From assembly GCF_018861755.1 (NCBI RefSeq), contig NZ_JAHLEF010000003.1, positions 248,001 to 312,000 on the forward strand: a DNA stretch of 64,000 nt, given 5' to 3'. Each line of letters starts with the position of its first letter. Within the stretch, counting starts at the first letter, position 1. The DNA is from Clostridium sp. CF012. Lineage in GTDB: Bacteria; Bacillota; Clostridia; Clostridiales; Clostridiaceae. Position numbers and translations under genes: made by a program. Below, piece by piece: positions 54,593 to 63,601 of the stretch. The notes under the pieces are model-generated. The model searched no databases and was not told the DNA's origin. It was given only the letters and a program-made list of their open reading frames with translations.

Positions 54593-56317
54593 TTATAAAC
54601 TGGTATGCTCAAATTTTATTACATCAAACAGGCCTCTATCAGTGATTTTAAGTTTAGGAATAACCGGTAATGCCATAAAAGCTAAAGTCATAAATGCATT
54701 GACATTCTCATTTATTTTTAATTCTTCCATAGCAATTTTATTAAGTTTTTCATGGCCTTTTGATACAGTTTCTAAATCGGAACTTGACATAATACCTCCA
54801 ATATCTAGTGGTAAACATCCCTTTACCTGGCCATTTACTACAACCACAAGGCCTCCACCAATTTCTATTATTTTTTCAGCAGCTATTTTAACATTCTCAG
54901 GACTGCTGCCTATAACAATTAAATTATGTGAATCATGTGCTATAGTGGATGCAATCGCTCCATTTTTCAGGCCATATCCTTCAATTAACCCCTTACCAAT
55001 ATTGCCGGTGCCATTATGTCTTTCAAATACATAGATAGGCAAAATATCAATTGCTTCATTATATACATAATATCCGTTTTTATCTACCTTTACCTCTCTA
55101 TTTACACTTTCCGTAAAAAGACTATGGTCCATAATTTTAATGACTTTTGCAGTCTCAGCTGATATTTTTATTTTTAAGTCCTCCTGCGTAAATTCTTTAA
55201 TATTAACACTATTAGAAACCACTTCTAATAGCTCACTATCTTCCTTTATATGTGTGTACCAATCAGGTAATATTTGTTTCCCCTTTTTAAAAGTTTTTAG
55301 CACATTAAAATCCGTTAAATTATCTACTATTATAAAATCTGCTATATAACCAGGAGCAATTGCTCCAAGGTTTTTAAGACCATAGCATTCTGCTGAATTT
55401 AATGTTGCCATTCTAATAGCAGTTATAGGATTTACACCCCCTTTTATGGCAAGTCTAATATTGTTGTCTATATGGCCTTCCAGCAGTATATCCTTAGGAT
55501 GCCTATCATCTGTACAAAAGGTAAATCTACGCTCATTATTGGGATTTACAGCACCAACTAAATCAAGTAAATTCTTCGCAGCAGAGCCCTCTCTTATTGC
55601 AACATAAATACCATTCCTAAGTCTATCCATTACCTCTTTATGGTTCATACATTCATGATCTGTTTTAACACCAGCTAGAGAATAGGCATTTAATTCTTTT
55701 TCCTTGATAATAGGTCCGTGTCCATCTACTATTTTATTATATTTATCAGTAAGCTCAAGCTTCCTCAGGATACCTTCATCTGTAAAAACAACTCCTTGAT
55801 AATTCATAAGTTCTCCAAGGCCCAAAACTCTTTCATGTTGCATAAGTTCTTCTAAATCCTCTGCTTCTAGTATTGCACCTGACGTTTCATATATAGTGGC
55901 AGGAACGCAAGATGGTAGCATAATATATACATCAAGAGGTAAGTTTTCACTGGAATCAATCATATATTTAATCCCCTCAAGCCCTTTAACATTAGCTATT
56001 TCGTGACAATCAGAGATAACTGTGGTGGTTCCCCTTGGTAATACCGCTCTTGCAAATTGATATGGTGAACCCATTGATGACTCTATATGCACATGGGAAT
56101 CAATTAAACCTGGAACTATATATTTTCCTTCACCATCGATTGTCTCTATTCCTTCATAATCACCTATACCAATAAATATACCATCACTAATGGCTAATTT
56201 ACCATATATAATCTCTTGTGAAAAAACATTTATAACATTACAATTTTCAATAACTAAATCTGCTTTTTTTCTACTTGTAGCTACCTGGATTAAATTTTTA
56301 GTTCTACTTGAATTCAT
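54593..56317 (-). CDS. ade: Adenine deaminase
   Basis: 574 aa, normal length for the bacterial Ade family. GLIDSHVHIESSMGSP (HxH metal ligands), ISDCHEIANVKG, VDGHGP and FCTDDRHPKDI are family motifs, and the C-terminal domain has IAHDSHNLIVIGSS. It converts adenine to hypoxanthine and ammonia. Leftward and apparently single. GGGGATG precedes the ATG. An inverted repeat TTGAC-N8-GTCAA (56451-56468) lies in the region shared with the divergent regulator. Confidence 0.95.
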   Translation of the reverse strand: MNSSRTKNLIQVATSRKKADLVIENCNVINVFSQEIIYGKLAISDGIFIGIGDYEGIETIDGEGKYIVPGLIDSHVHIESSMGSPYQFARAVLPRGTTTVISDCHEIANVKGLEGIKYMIDSSENLPLDVYIMLPSCVPATIYETSGAILEAEDLEELMQHERVLGLGELMNYQGVVFTDEGILRKLELTDKYNKIVDGHGPIIKEKELNAYSLAGVKTDHECMNHKEVMDRLRNGIYVAIREGSAAKNLLDLVGAVNPNNERRFTFCTDDRHPKDILLEGHIDNNIRLAIKGGVNPITAIRMATLNSAECYGLKNLGAIAPGYIADFIIVDNLTDFNVLKTFKKGKQILPDWYTHIKEDSELLEVVSNSVNIKEFTQEDLKIKISAETAKVIKIMDHSLFTESVNREVKVDKNGYYVYNEAIDILPIYVFERHNGTGNIGKGLIEGYGLKNGAIASTIAHDSHNLIVIGSSPENVKIAAEKIIEIGGGLVVVVNGQVKGCLPLDIGGIMSSSDLETVSKGHEKLNKIAMEELKINENVNAFMTLAFMALPVIPKLKITDRGLFDVIKFEHTSL

Positions 56318-56450
56318 AATAATACATCCCCTTGATTACAATTTTAAATTATATTGATGTATTTGACCTAATTTATTTTCTTCTATTTACTGTAAAAATT
56401 TTTAAATTTTTACCATTATAATATGTCCTTTATTTGTTCAGATTACCATT

Positions 56451-56546
56451 TTGACAAATAAAAGTCAACGCAATTTGCAAAATATTTTAGCAATTCAAAA
56501 AGCTTTTGTAAATCCTATTGATTTTGAAAATAAACATTGATATACT
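56451..56546 (+). promoter_or_regulatory. Promoter/operator region of the YheO-guanine deaminase unit
   Basis: An inverted repeat TTGAC-N8-GTCAA (56451-56468) and a perfect TTTGCAAA (56474-56481) are followed by degenerate boxes TTTAGCAA (56486-56493) and TTTGTAAA (56505-56512), 19 bp apart. Then come -35 TTGATT (56518-56523), a 17-bp spacer and -10 TATACT (56541-56546). The distances 19, 13 and 17 equal those at ygeX. The region also lies upstream of the divergent ade gene. Confidence 0.7.
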
Positions 56547-56611
56547 TAATTTCTAGAGGATTTGTAAAACTAATTTTATTTATACTATATTATTGAATTG
56601 CGAGGTCTTAA

Positions 56612-57253
56612 ATGAATAAGGATTATAGTTTTGATTTTTTAAAAAGATTAGCAAAAGGTATTTCAGCTCAATTCGGAAGAAATTGTGAAGTAGTTATTCA
56701 TGATCTATCTGATGGCCACGTAGATTATCCAATTATATTTATTGAAAATGGCCATGTAACGCACAGAACAACAAGTACTAGCGCTTCACGTGTTGTCCTA
56801 AATGCACTAAAACATGTTTCTGATTCACTAGAAGATAAATTGAATTATCTTACCAAGACTCATGATGGTAAAATTTTAAAATCAAGTACCATATATATAC
56901 GAGATAATGAAAATAAGCCCATGGGTATATTTTCTATAAATTACGATATTACTGAGCTTACTATAGCAAAAAATTGTATAGATTCCTTAATTAGTCATAA
57001 AGAGGATATTAAAAGTGCAGATAAAATTCCGCAGAATGTAAATCAACTACTAGATGACTTATTAGAAGAATCCGTACTAAAAATAGGTAAACCAGTTGCT
57101 CTTATGAGTAAAGAACAAAAAATACAAGCAATTCAATTTCTTAATGATGCCGGTGCTTTTTTAATTACAAAGGCTGGGGATAAAATAGCAGATTTTTTCG
57201 GTATTTCTAAGTACTCCATATACAATTACGTTGATATTAAAAATAAACTTTAA
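56612..57253 (+). CDS. YheO/DauR-like transcriptional regulator (PAS plus HTH), second copy
   Basis: 213 aa. YheO-like PAS domain with FGRNCEVVIHDLSDG and SSTIYIRDNENKPMGIFSIN, then the HTH with EQKIQAIQFLNDAGAFLITK and ISKYSIYNYVD. About half of its residues match the regulator at 52490-53116, so the pair arose by duplication. GCGAGG precedes the ATG. It is followed after 16 nt by guanine deaminase. Its own promoter carries the TTTGCAAA-type boxes, so autoregulation and co-regulation with ygeX are plausible. Confidence 0.9.
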   Translation: MNKDYSFDFLKRLAKGISAQFGRNCEVVIHDLSDGHVDYPIIFIENGHVTHRTTSTSASRVVLNALKHVSDSLEDKLNYLTKTHDGKILKSSTIYIRDNENKPMGIFSINYDITELTIAKNCIDSLISHKEDIKSADKIPQNVNQLLDDLLEESVLKIGKPVALMSKEQKIQAIQFLNDAGAFLITKAGDKIADFFGISKYSIYNYVDIKNKL

Positions 57254-57269
57254 GTAAGGCGGTGTGAAA

Positions 57270-57734
57270 ATGAATGAATTTATGAAAATCGCTATTGAAG
57301 AAGCACTACAGGGAATGAAAAATGATGAAGGTGGTCCTTTTGGCGCCGTTGTTGTTAGAAATGGTGAAATTATTAGTAGCGCTCATAACGAAGTTGTTAG
57401 TACCAATGACCCTACAGCCCATGCTGAGGTTGTAGCACTAAGAAAAGCTTCTAGTACACTTGGTAGATTTGATTTATCTGACTGTGAAATATACTCTTCT
57501 TGCGAACCTTGTCCTATGTGTTTTTCGGCAATTCACTGGGCTAAAATAAAAAAACTTTATTATGGCTCAACTAGAGAAGATGCCGCAAATATAGATTTTG
57601 ATGACCAATATATTTATGATGTAATAAAAGGAACTGCAAAGGTCCTGCAAGTTGAAGTAATCCAAATCAATAGAGAAGAAAGCCTTGAGCCTTTTAAAAA
57701 ATGGAAAAGCAAAATGGATAGAGTCCAATATTAG
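57270..57734 (+). CDS. guaD: Guanine deaminase (cytidine deaminase fold)
   Basis: 154 aa, same size as Bacillus GuaD. Zinc ligands and catalytic Glu are in PTAHAEVVAL, and the Cys pair in SSCEPCPMCFSAI. MNEFMKIAIEEALQGMKNDEGGPFGAV is cut here to the key GGPFGAVVV motif near the start. It converts guanine to xanthine and ammonia. The ATG at 57270 is preferred (AAGGCGG upstream) to a GTG two codons earlier. Co-transcribed with the YheO-like regulator. Confidence 0.93.
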   Translation: MNEFMKIAIEEALQGMKNDEGGPFGAVVVRNGEIISSAHNEVVSTNDPTAHAEVVALRKASSTLGRFDLSDCEIYSSCEPCPMCFSAIHWAKIKKLYYGSTREDAANIDFDDQYIYDVIKGTAKVLQVEVIQINREESLEPFKKWKSKMDRVQY

Positions 57735-57737
57735 ACC

Positions 57738-57789
57738 ATAAGACAAAGCACTGCCCTTCAGTAATATGAAGGGCAGTGCTTTGTCTTAT
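57738..57789. terminator. Very strong bidirectional terminator at the right end of the island
   Basis: Perfect 23-bp arms (57738-57760, 57767-57789) with a 6-nt loop, 4 bp past the guaD stop. The stop codon of the convergent dehydrogenase gene (57786-57788) lies inside the right arm. Confidence 0.93.
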
Positions 57790-58763
57790 TTTAATACTTC
57801 TTCATTAATACAAGTATCTGGTTTTTCACCCATAAGAACTTTACTAATATTTCTAGCTGCAATTAACCCCATATTTCTTCTGGTTTCCATAGTAGCTGAA
57901 GCGATATGTGGAACAATTACAACATTGTACATATCTAGAAGTTCTGGCTCAATGTCTGGTTCATTTTCATATACATCAAGTCCAGCTCCCCATATTTCAC
58001 CTTGCTTAAGGGCTTTAACTAATGCTTTTTCATCAATTACAGGTCCTCTAGATGTATTAACAATAACTGAAGTTTTTTTCATCAGTGAAAATTCCTTTTC
58101 ACTAATATAATGAGTAGTAGAAGGTAACAATGGTACGTGTAATGAAACAAAGTCCGCTTCCATGAGTAAGGTTTCTTTATCCACAAAAATAGCGCCTAAT
58201 TCATCTTCTATTTTAGAATTACGCCTTAGACCAGTATAAAGTATTTTCATATCGAAAGCCTTAGCTTTCTTTGCAAAGTTAAAACCAATTCGCCCTGCCC
58301 CTATAAGTCCTAAGGTTTTACCAGTAATATCTCGTCCTAGAAACATCATTGGATCCCAAGATTGAAAAGCACCATTTCTTGTAAATTTATCTGCTGGCAC
58401 TATTCTTCTAGATACAGCCATAAGCAGTGCCCATGCAAGGTCTGCAGTTGCATCATCTAAGACTCCAGGAGTGTTAGTAATAATTATGCCTCTTTCAGTA
58501 GCTGCAGCTATATCAATATTGTTAAAGCCAACACCGTAGTTAGCAAATATCTTACACTTAAAGCCAGCTGCGCTTAGCACCTCACTATCAACATTATCAG
58601 TTATAAGACATAAAACTGCATCCATACCTACAACCTTTTCCAATAGCTCCTCTTTTGTTAAAACTCTATCTTGTGGATTTATCTCTACTTGGAAATGTTC
58701 TTCTAAAAGTTCAATAGCCTCATCTGGAATTCTTCTTGTTATGTAGACTTTTTTCCTATCCAT
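57786..58763 (-). CDS. D-2-hydroxyacid dehydrogenase (glyoxylate/hydroxypyruvate reductase-like)
   Basis: 325 aa NAD-dependent enzyme. The Rossmann motif LGLIGAGRIGFNFAKKAK, catalytic Arg in VNTSRGPVIDE, Glu in VYENEPDIEPELL and His in VPHIASATMETRRNMG are present. It reduces glyoxylate, hydroxypyruvate or a related 2-oxoacid to the D-hydroxyacid. It is convergent with guaD. A link to purine breakdown (for example using pyruvate or glyoxylate as electron sink) is possible but not shown. AGGAGG precedes the ATG. Confidence 0.9.
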   Translation of the reverse strand: MDRKKVYITRRIPDEAIELLEEHFQVEINPQDRVLTKEELLEKVVGMDAVLCLITDNVDSEVLSAAGFKCKIFANYGVGFNNIDIAAATERGIIITNTPGVLDDATADLAWALLMAVSRRIVPADKFTRNGAFQSWDPMMFLGRDITGKTLGLIGAGRIGFNFAKKAKAFDMKILYTGLRRNSKIEDELGAIFVDKETLLMEADFVSLHVPLLPSTTHYISEKEFSLMKKTSVIVNTSRGPVIDEKALVKALKQGEIWGAGLDVYENEPDIEPELLDMYNVVIVPHIASATMETRRNMGLIAARNISKVLMGEKPDTCINEEVLK

Positions 58764-58969
58764 CGTATTCTACCTCCTGCAATTATAATGTCCACCTATA
58801 TTAGTACGTTTCATTGATTCTTACAGTTAATATTTAATTTTAATTCCTGTATATAAATGATATATTTATATTATACTTCATCATATACCACGAAAAAAGT
58901 AAATTTTAAAATAATACACAATATATTCTGTTCTAGTTGTCTAATATTCACATTTATTTGTTTTTAGAA

Positions 58970-59617
58970 TTATTCATAAATTTCCACAGGAGTATTCATT
59001 TTAGTATATTCCCAAATAATCTCAATATCATTATCTGCTAGGGCAATACATCCTGCAGTCCAGTCACTTAGGATCCCCCCGCCATGTATTCCTATTACTC
59101 CACCTAAAGGAGTATTCCAATCCGGTCTTTTACCATTTTTAATTTTTATCTCTACTTCTTTCAATGCAAGTTCGTCTATTAAACCATTTTCTAATCCCTT
59201 TTGGGCATCTTCCACATTAGGATAATTAAGTCCTAAGAATAGGTTATATTTACTTTTATCATTTCTAGTGCAAATATTATATTTGCCTTCAGGTGTTTTC
59301 CTATCACCTTCTATAATTTTATCACCAATAGGCTCTCCCCCTAATACAATTTTAAATTTTCCTATTAGCTTATTATCTCCATATAATTCTAATATCCTTA
59401 TGCTTTTATATACCTTTATAGCTACATCCTGTGGTTTGTCTACAGGCTTTTTAAAAAACAAGTCCTCATCCTCGAGAGTCCATGTAAATTGTCTATCTGC
59501 TTCATCCACTTTATAAAAACTGGAATCGCATGCTTTAGAGTTTTTTTTATAAAATTCATAGGCTCCTACTACCCCTACCGCAAGCATTGCTCCAATAACC
59601 ATATTCTTTTTACTCAT
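58970..59617 (-). CDS. L,D-transpeptidase (YkuD domain), membrane anchored
   Basis: 215 aa. One N-terminal membrane segment (about 7-22) anchors it outside the cell. The YkuD domain (about 68-215) contains KTPEGKYNIC and the catalytic motif IHGGGILSDWTAGCIAL with His178 and Cys190. Such enzymes make 3-3 peptidoglycan cross-links or attach proteins to the wall; in clostridia they can be abundant. AAAGGAAG precedes the ATG. Confidence 0.88.
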   Translation of the reverse strand: MSKKNMVIGAMLAVGVVGAYEFYKKNSKACDSSFYKVDEADRQFTWTLEDEDLFFKKPVDKPQDVAIKVYKSIRILELYGDNKLIGKFKIVLGGEPIGDKIIEGDRKTPEGKYNICTRNDKSKYNLFLGLNYPNVEDAQKGLENGLIDELALKEVEIKIKNGKRPDWNTPLGGVIGIHGGGILSDWTAGCIALADNDIEIIWEYTKMNTPVEIYE

Positions 59618-59745
59618 TTATATCTTCCTTTCTTTGTTTATCTCTATATTTTTCCATTATTTTTTTCTTTAAATTTAATTTATCATATTATTCCAAATAT
59701 ATCAATTTCTAATTTCTATAGCTTCTATTAATGCAGTTCTACTAT

Positions 59746-60456
59746 TTAACATCTTTCAAATATAAGTTCATTGCTCTGTTTGCCTACTTCTTTTATAATC
59801 TTCATTTTCCTTAAGCAATATGTTATTTTTCTTACTTTATATACAGTAATTTTCAGTATTTTGGCTAATTCTTTATTTGTAAAATTTGCGGGTAGTTCTT
59901 CTGGTAAAAATCGCAAAAAATCTTTTCCTTTTTTAAATGTTACTTTCTCTACTACCTGTACTAACTTTCTATCCACAATGCTAATACCTTTTCTTCTCCA
60001 GCTTCCTTTGCCATCCTTACACCTTATTTCTTCCTCTTTGGTCATTAAGATTTCTAGTATAAAATTTTCTTCATCTATCAAATCAGGTATCCTAATTAAC
60101 TCATCAAATAAATCCACTAATTTCCCTTTTTTAGGAGATTTTCTTCTGCTAATTACTTTATCCGTACCTTCCATTGTTACTATATATTTTTCTATAGCTA
60201 TAGGGTGTACTAGTGTAACCATGTTATATTTAACCAAGGCTCTTAGTTTATTGCCAATGGCACTAAAATTTCTTGTTTGTATTTCTATTAATGAATCTTC
60301 CCTTACTAAATCGATTATATATTTATCTACCTTTACCTCTAATCTATCCCCAGGCATAGCATACCATTGCTTAATGGATGAATGTAGTGATTTCTCATTG
60401 TTTATGTTTATTCCTGATTGCTCCACAATATAGACTATATCTTCTGTTTCTCCCAT
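59746..60456 (-). CDS. PD-(D/E)xK-nuclease-like protein with winged-helix C-terminus, function unknown
   Basis: 236 aa, not assigned to a known function. Residues 20-95 read like a small endonuclease core: an N-terminal helix (SLHSSIKQWY), Asp44 and Asp49 in KVDKYIIDLV, then Glu58-x-Gln60 (LIEIQTRN) where many nucleases have ExK. The C-terminal 60 residues (FTNKELAKILKITVYKVRKI) look like a winged helix. No partner methylase or toxin/antitoxin gene is adjacent. It is 24 nt from the DUF2500 gene, so they may be co-transcribed. Confidence 0.6.
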   Translation of the reverse strand: MGETEDIVYIVEQSGININNEKSLHSSIKQWYAMPGDRLEVKVDKYIIDLVREDSLIEIQTRNFSAIGNKLRALVKYNMVTLVHPIAIEKYIVTMEGTDKVISRRKSPKKGKLVDLFDELIRIPDLIDEENFILEILMTKEEEIRCKDGKGSWRRKGISIVDRKLVQVVEKVTFKKGKDFLRFLPEELPANFTNKELAKILKITVYKVRKITYCLRKMKIIKEVGKQSNELIFERC

Positions 60457-60480
60457 TTTTTCTCCTCACATTTATATATA

Positions 60481-60843
60481 TTAAAATTCTCTTTCAAACT
60501 TTTTATATCTAGTTCCTTGAAAGGTAAGCTTCCCAACGTCCCCTTCTGCGAGTAATCCAAATTCACTGCCGCTTATTTGTAACTCCATCCTATCTCCACT
60601 CTCCACTTCAAAGGTTGCATGATAAAATGTACTACTACTATGAATGGGCTGATTATCATTCATGCTACCGCGACTCGACGTATGTGTCCTTTTAGTTACT
60701 ACCTTTGCTTTTACTGATAAAACAGGTTTTTTATTATTATTTGACCATTGACCTATGCCTTTAATTATTCTGAATATAATTATACCAAATATCAGCACAA
60801 ACATAATGGGAAATATAAATTGGATAATGTTAAACATAAACAT
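60481..60843 (-). CDS. DUF2500-family membrane protein
   Basis: 120 aa. One N-terminal membrane helix (about 5-28) followed by a beta-rich domain with VLSVKAKVVTKRTHTS, FYHATFEVESGDRMEL and GDVGKLTFQGTRYKKFER, the signature of DUF2500. Function unknown in the family. GGGGATGG precedes the ATG. First of two leftward genes. Confidence 0.82.
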   Translation of the reverse strand: MFMFNIIQFIFPIMFVLIFGIIIFRIIKGIGQWSNNNKKPVLSVKAKVVTKRTHTSSRGSMNDNQPIHSSSTFYHATFEVESGDRMELQISGSEFGLLAEGDVGKLTFQGTRYKKFEREF

Positions 60844-61036
60844 TTGTTTTCCATCCCCTCTTATTTACTTATAATATATTATATAATAATCATACCAAAA
60901 ATGTCATGATAAAGAAATTAATTTCTCCTGTTTGCCTTGCAATAGAAGAAAAAACTCTTAATCAAATTTTGTATTTACATGCTATTTGTGTATCAAGGCA
61001 CACTATAACATACTATACTATTAGAAGGTGATGAAT

Positions 61037-61528
61037 ATGAAAATTACAATACTATCTGATACTCATGTAAAAAAACATAGCGATAAACTTTTCAAATTCA
61101 TAGATAATATATCTAGAGAATCTGATATGATAATTCATGCAGGTGATTATGTCTCCTCTAGCGTGGTATCAAAATTAAGAGAGCATAAGAACTTTGTTGG
61201 AGTATGGGGAAATAATGATAAGGGATACATCAGAGACCTATTAAAAGAAAAGCTAATTATACCAGTGGAAGGATATAAAATTGGTTTATACCACGGTCAT
61301 GGTAATGACAAAAGTACACTTGAGAGGGCTTACGCGGAATTTAGTGGAGATAAAGTAGATATAATAATCTTTGGTCACAGTCATCAACCACTAATTATAA
61401 CTAAAAACAAAGTTCTTATGATAAATCCTGGTTCACCCTCTTACAAGAGGCGGGAGCCATGGTATTCTTATGTTATTTTAGAGATTGAGGATAAAAAAAT
61501 AAACGTTCAATTAAAATTTTTTAATTAA
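61037..61528 (+). CDS. YfcE/MJ0936-family metallophosphoesterase
   Basis: 163 aa. Calcineurin-like motifs: ILSDTHVKKH, IHAGDYVS, VWGNNDKG, LYHGHGN and IIFGHSHQPLI. It hydrolyses phosphodiesters in vitro in relatives; the cellular substrate is unclear. The ATG at 61037 is chosen since GAAGGTGAT lies upstream; GTG and ATG codons shortly before it fall in or beside that site. Monocistronic, followed by a hairpin at 61625. Confidence 0.9.
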   Translation: MKITILSDTHVKKHSDKLFKFIDNISRESDMIIHAGDYVSSSVVSKLREHKNFVGVWGNNDKGYIRDLLKEKLIIPVEGYKIGLYHGHGNDKSTLERAYAEFSGDKVDIIIFGHSHQPLIITKNKVLMINPGSPSYKRREPWYSYVILEIEDKKINVQLKFFN

Positions 61529-61624
61529 TATTAAAAACCATTATTTACAATTTAAAGTATCCAAGGAAGGTTTCGCATACAGTGGAATACATGACTAACA
61601 TTTTTCTATAATCCAGCATATATT

Positions 61625-61664
61625 ATATGGAATAAATAATTCATTGAAATTATTTATTCCATAT
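61625..61664 (+). terminator. AT-rich hairpin between phosphodiesterase and holin-like gene
   Basis: Perfect 17-bp arms (ATATGGAATAAATAATT and complement) with a 6-nt loop, followed by TTATATTTG. Likely terminator, though it lies 97 bp after the stop and 33 bp before the next ATG. Confidence 0.6.
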
Positions 61665-61696
61665 TTATATTTGTTTATATTAATGGAGATGAAAAA

Positions 61697-62554
61697 ATGC
61701 ACAAGAATGACTTCTTGTTACAAATATATGGAGTATCTGGAATATTAGGTTTTCTTTCCGAAATGTTTAATAGCATGCAAACCTCTTATATTATTCTTTT
61801 AGTGCTTATTATTTTAGATACTATTACAGGAATATCTACTGCTATAAAATATAAAAGATTTTCCAGCACAGGATTACGTAAAGCTACTAAAAAAATTATC
61901 ACTTATTCCATTTGCGTAATTACAGTTAAATTGCTGGAAACTATTTTAAATCCCTTAATAACCACCAGCATATTATCCCAAACTATTATAGCTTTTCTAG
62001 CAATTACTGAGAGTGTTAGTATTTTAGAAAACCTACCCCTACTGGGAGTTCCTATACCTTCTAATATTCTGCCTATATTGATTACAACCTTAAAGATACC
62101 AGGATTAACTGCTATGATAGCAACTTCGAAGGACAAGCATAGTGAATTTTCTGATATTGACGATATAATAAATTATCAAATTCCAGCTTTCGAAGATAAA
62201 TATATCCGAAACTTTTTAGAAATTAAATGTGATGTAATGAAATCTACTATTAATCAAATCATTCTTATAGATGAAACTCCTAATGATAATCCAGATATAT
62301 TGTTTTATAGGATTCTTTCCACAATAGAGTTAGGCCTTAAGGATATGAACAAGAAATGGTTAGAAGAAAAAATTCCACCTAAATATATTGAAAGCTTTTC
62401 TAAAGTTAATCAACCAAAAGTAGATAACTGTTTAGAAAAACTAAAAATTATTTGTTATTCCACAAAAACAACAAGTGAGAAAAAAGCTCAAATTATTGAT
62501 TGTATTATAATAATTTTATATCAAACAATAATTGATGCACGTAAAATCATATAA
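61697..62554 (+). CDS. Holin-family membrane protein with extra C-terminal domain
   Basis: 285 aa. Residues about 20-150 match the phage holin/toxin-secretion holin family: IILDTITGISTAIKYKRF, STGLRKATKK and FLAITESVSILENLPLLG, with four hydrophobic segments. Normal members are about 140 aa. Here a helical, charged domain of about 130 residues is added (DDIINYQIPAFEDKYIRN onward), which I do not recognise. There are no other phage genes and no endolysin nearby. GGAGATG precedes the ATG. Confidence 0.8.
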   Translation: MHKNDFLLQIYGVSGILGFLSEMFNSMQTSYIILLVLIILDTITGISTAIKYKRFSSTGLRKATKKIITYSICVITVKLLETILNPLITTSILSQTIIAFLAITESVSILENLPLLGVPIPSNILPILITTLKIPGLTAMIATSKDKHSEFSDIDDIINYQIPAFEDKYIRNFLEIKCDVMKSTINQIILIDETPNDNPDILFYRILSTIELGLKDMNKKWLEEKIPPKYIESFSKVNQPKVDNCLEKLKIICYSTKTTSEKKAQIIDCIIIILYQTIIDARKII

Positions 62555-62557
62555 TTT

Positions 62558-62589
62558 TAAATCCTAGATTTAAACGGATCTAGGATTTA
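62558..62589 (+). terminator. Rho-independent terminator after the holin-like gene
   Basis: Perfect 12-bp arms (TAAATCCTAGAT and complement) with an 8-nt loop, followed by TTACTTTTATTT; 3 bp past the stop. Confidence 0.8.
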
Positions 62590-62680
62590 TTACTTTTATT
62601 TATTAATAATTTTAAAAATTAGTTTTAGTTGTTCCATATTCCCTTATATTCACATAAATAGTAGTAAGGAGGCGAGTATA

Positions 62681-63601
62681 TTGAAAATTGATGCTGTTTT
62701 CGAAGGTGGTGGAATGAGAGGTATAGGCATACTTGGTGCCATAAATTGTATAGAACATCACGGATATGAATTTCAAAGAGTTGCTGGTACTTCTGCTGGA
62801 GCTGTTATTGCTGCATTAATTGCCGCTGGTTACAGTGCGTTGCAAATAAGAAAATTGCTTTTAGAAATAAGCTTTCTTAAATTCATGGACAAAGATAAAC
62901 TGCAACGATTACCAATTTTAGGGAAGCCCTTAGGAATTATAAAAGAAAAAGGTCTATATTCAGGAGATTATCTTCAAAACTTTATGGATAATTTACTTAA
63001 ACATAAGGGGATAAGTAAGTTTAAAGATGTATGCGTTAATGGAGAGTATAAACTTAAAATTATAGCCTCGGACATAACAAATAAAAAATCTATTGTAATT
63101 CCCAGCGACCTTGCAAACTATGGCATCGATCCAATGGAATTTAGCATTGCTAAAGCTGTGAGGATGAGTTGTTGTATCCCATTCTACTTTAAACCTGTTC
63201 AACTTCTTACACCTTCAGGTATAGCCTATATTGTAGATGGAGGAGTTACATGCAATTTCCCACTAACCATCTTTGATGTAAATTCAATACCACGGTGGCC
63301 CACTATAGGTTTTAGATTTAACATAGCTGATGATAATAAAAATATACTTAAGGCTAATGATTCATTTTCTTTCCTAATTGCGGTGGCTCAAACCATGTGT
63401 AAAAAAAACACCAGTGAATATCTGAATGAAGAAAATTTAATTCGTTCAGTTATTATCCCAACATATGGAATAGCCCCTACAGATTTTAATCTTTCCAAAG
63501 CAACTGCAATTCATTTGTACAAGAGCGGTTATATAAGTGCTAAAAAATTTTTAGAAAATTGGGACTTTCAAGATTATATAAATAAATACAGATACAATTA
63601 A
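62681..63601 (+). CDS. Patatin-like phospholipase
   Basis: 306 aa. Oxyanion motif EGGGMRGIGILG (about 8-19), nucleophile Ser38 in AGTSAGAVIAAL and catalytic Asp186 in VDGGVTCNFP give a complete Ser-Asp dyad. It is a lipid acyl hydrolase. The start is TTG, set by AAGGAGG eight bases upstream. It ends in a bidirectional terminator. Confidence 0.92.
   Translation: MKIDAVFEGGGMRGIGILGAINCIEHHGYEFQRVAGTSAGAVIAALIAAGYSALQIRKLLLEISFLKFMDKDKLQRLPILGKPLGIIKEKGLYSGDYLQNFMDNLLKHKGISKFKDVCVNGEYKLKIIASDITNKKSIVIPSDLANYGIDPMEFSIAKAVRMSCCIPFYFKPVQLLTPSGIAYIVDGGVTCNFPLTIFDVNSIPRWPTIGFRFNIADDNKNILKANDSFSFLIAVAQTMCKKNTSEYLNEENLIRSVIIPTYGIAPTDFNLSKATAIHLYKSGYISAKKFLENWDFQDYINKYRYN

Noticed and set aside
59771-60433. 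Rightward open frame of 220 codons opposite the nuclease-like gene
   Set aside because: The leftward gene has a good ribosome binding site and coherent domains; the rightward frame starts without one and looks hydrophobic only because it mirrors Lys/Glu codons.
61697-62554. Prophage remnant around the holin-like gene
   Set aside because: Neighbours are a phosphodiesterase and a patatin with their own terminators; no structural, integrase or endolysin genes are visible.
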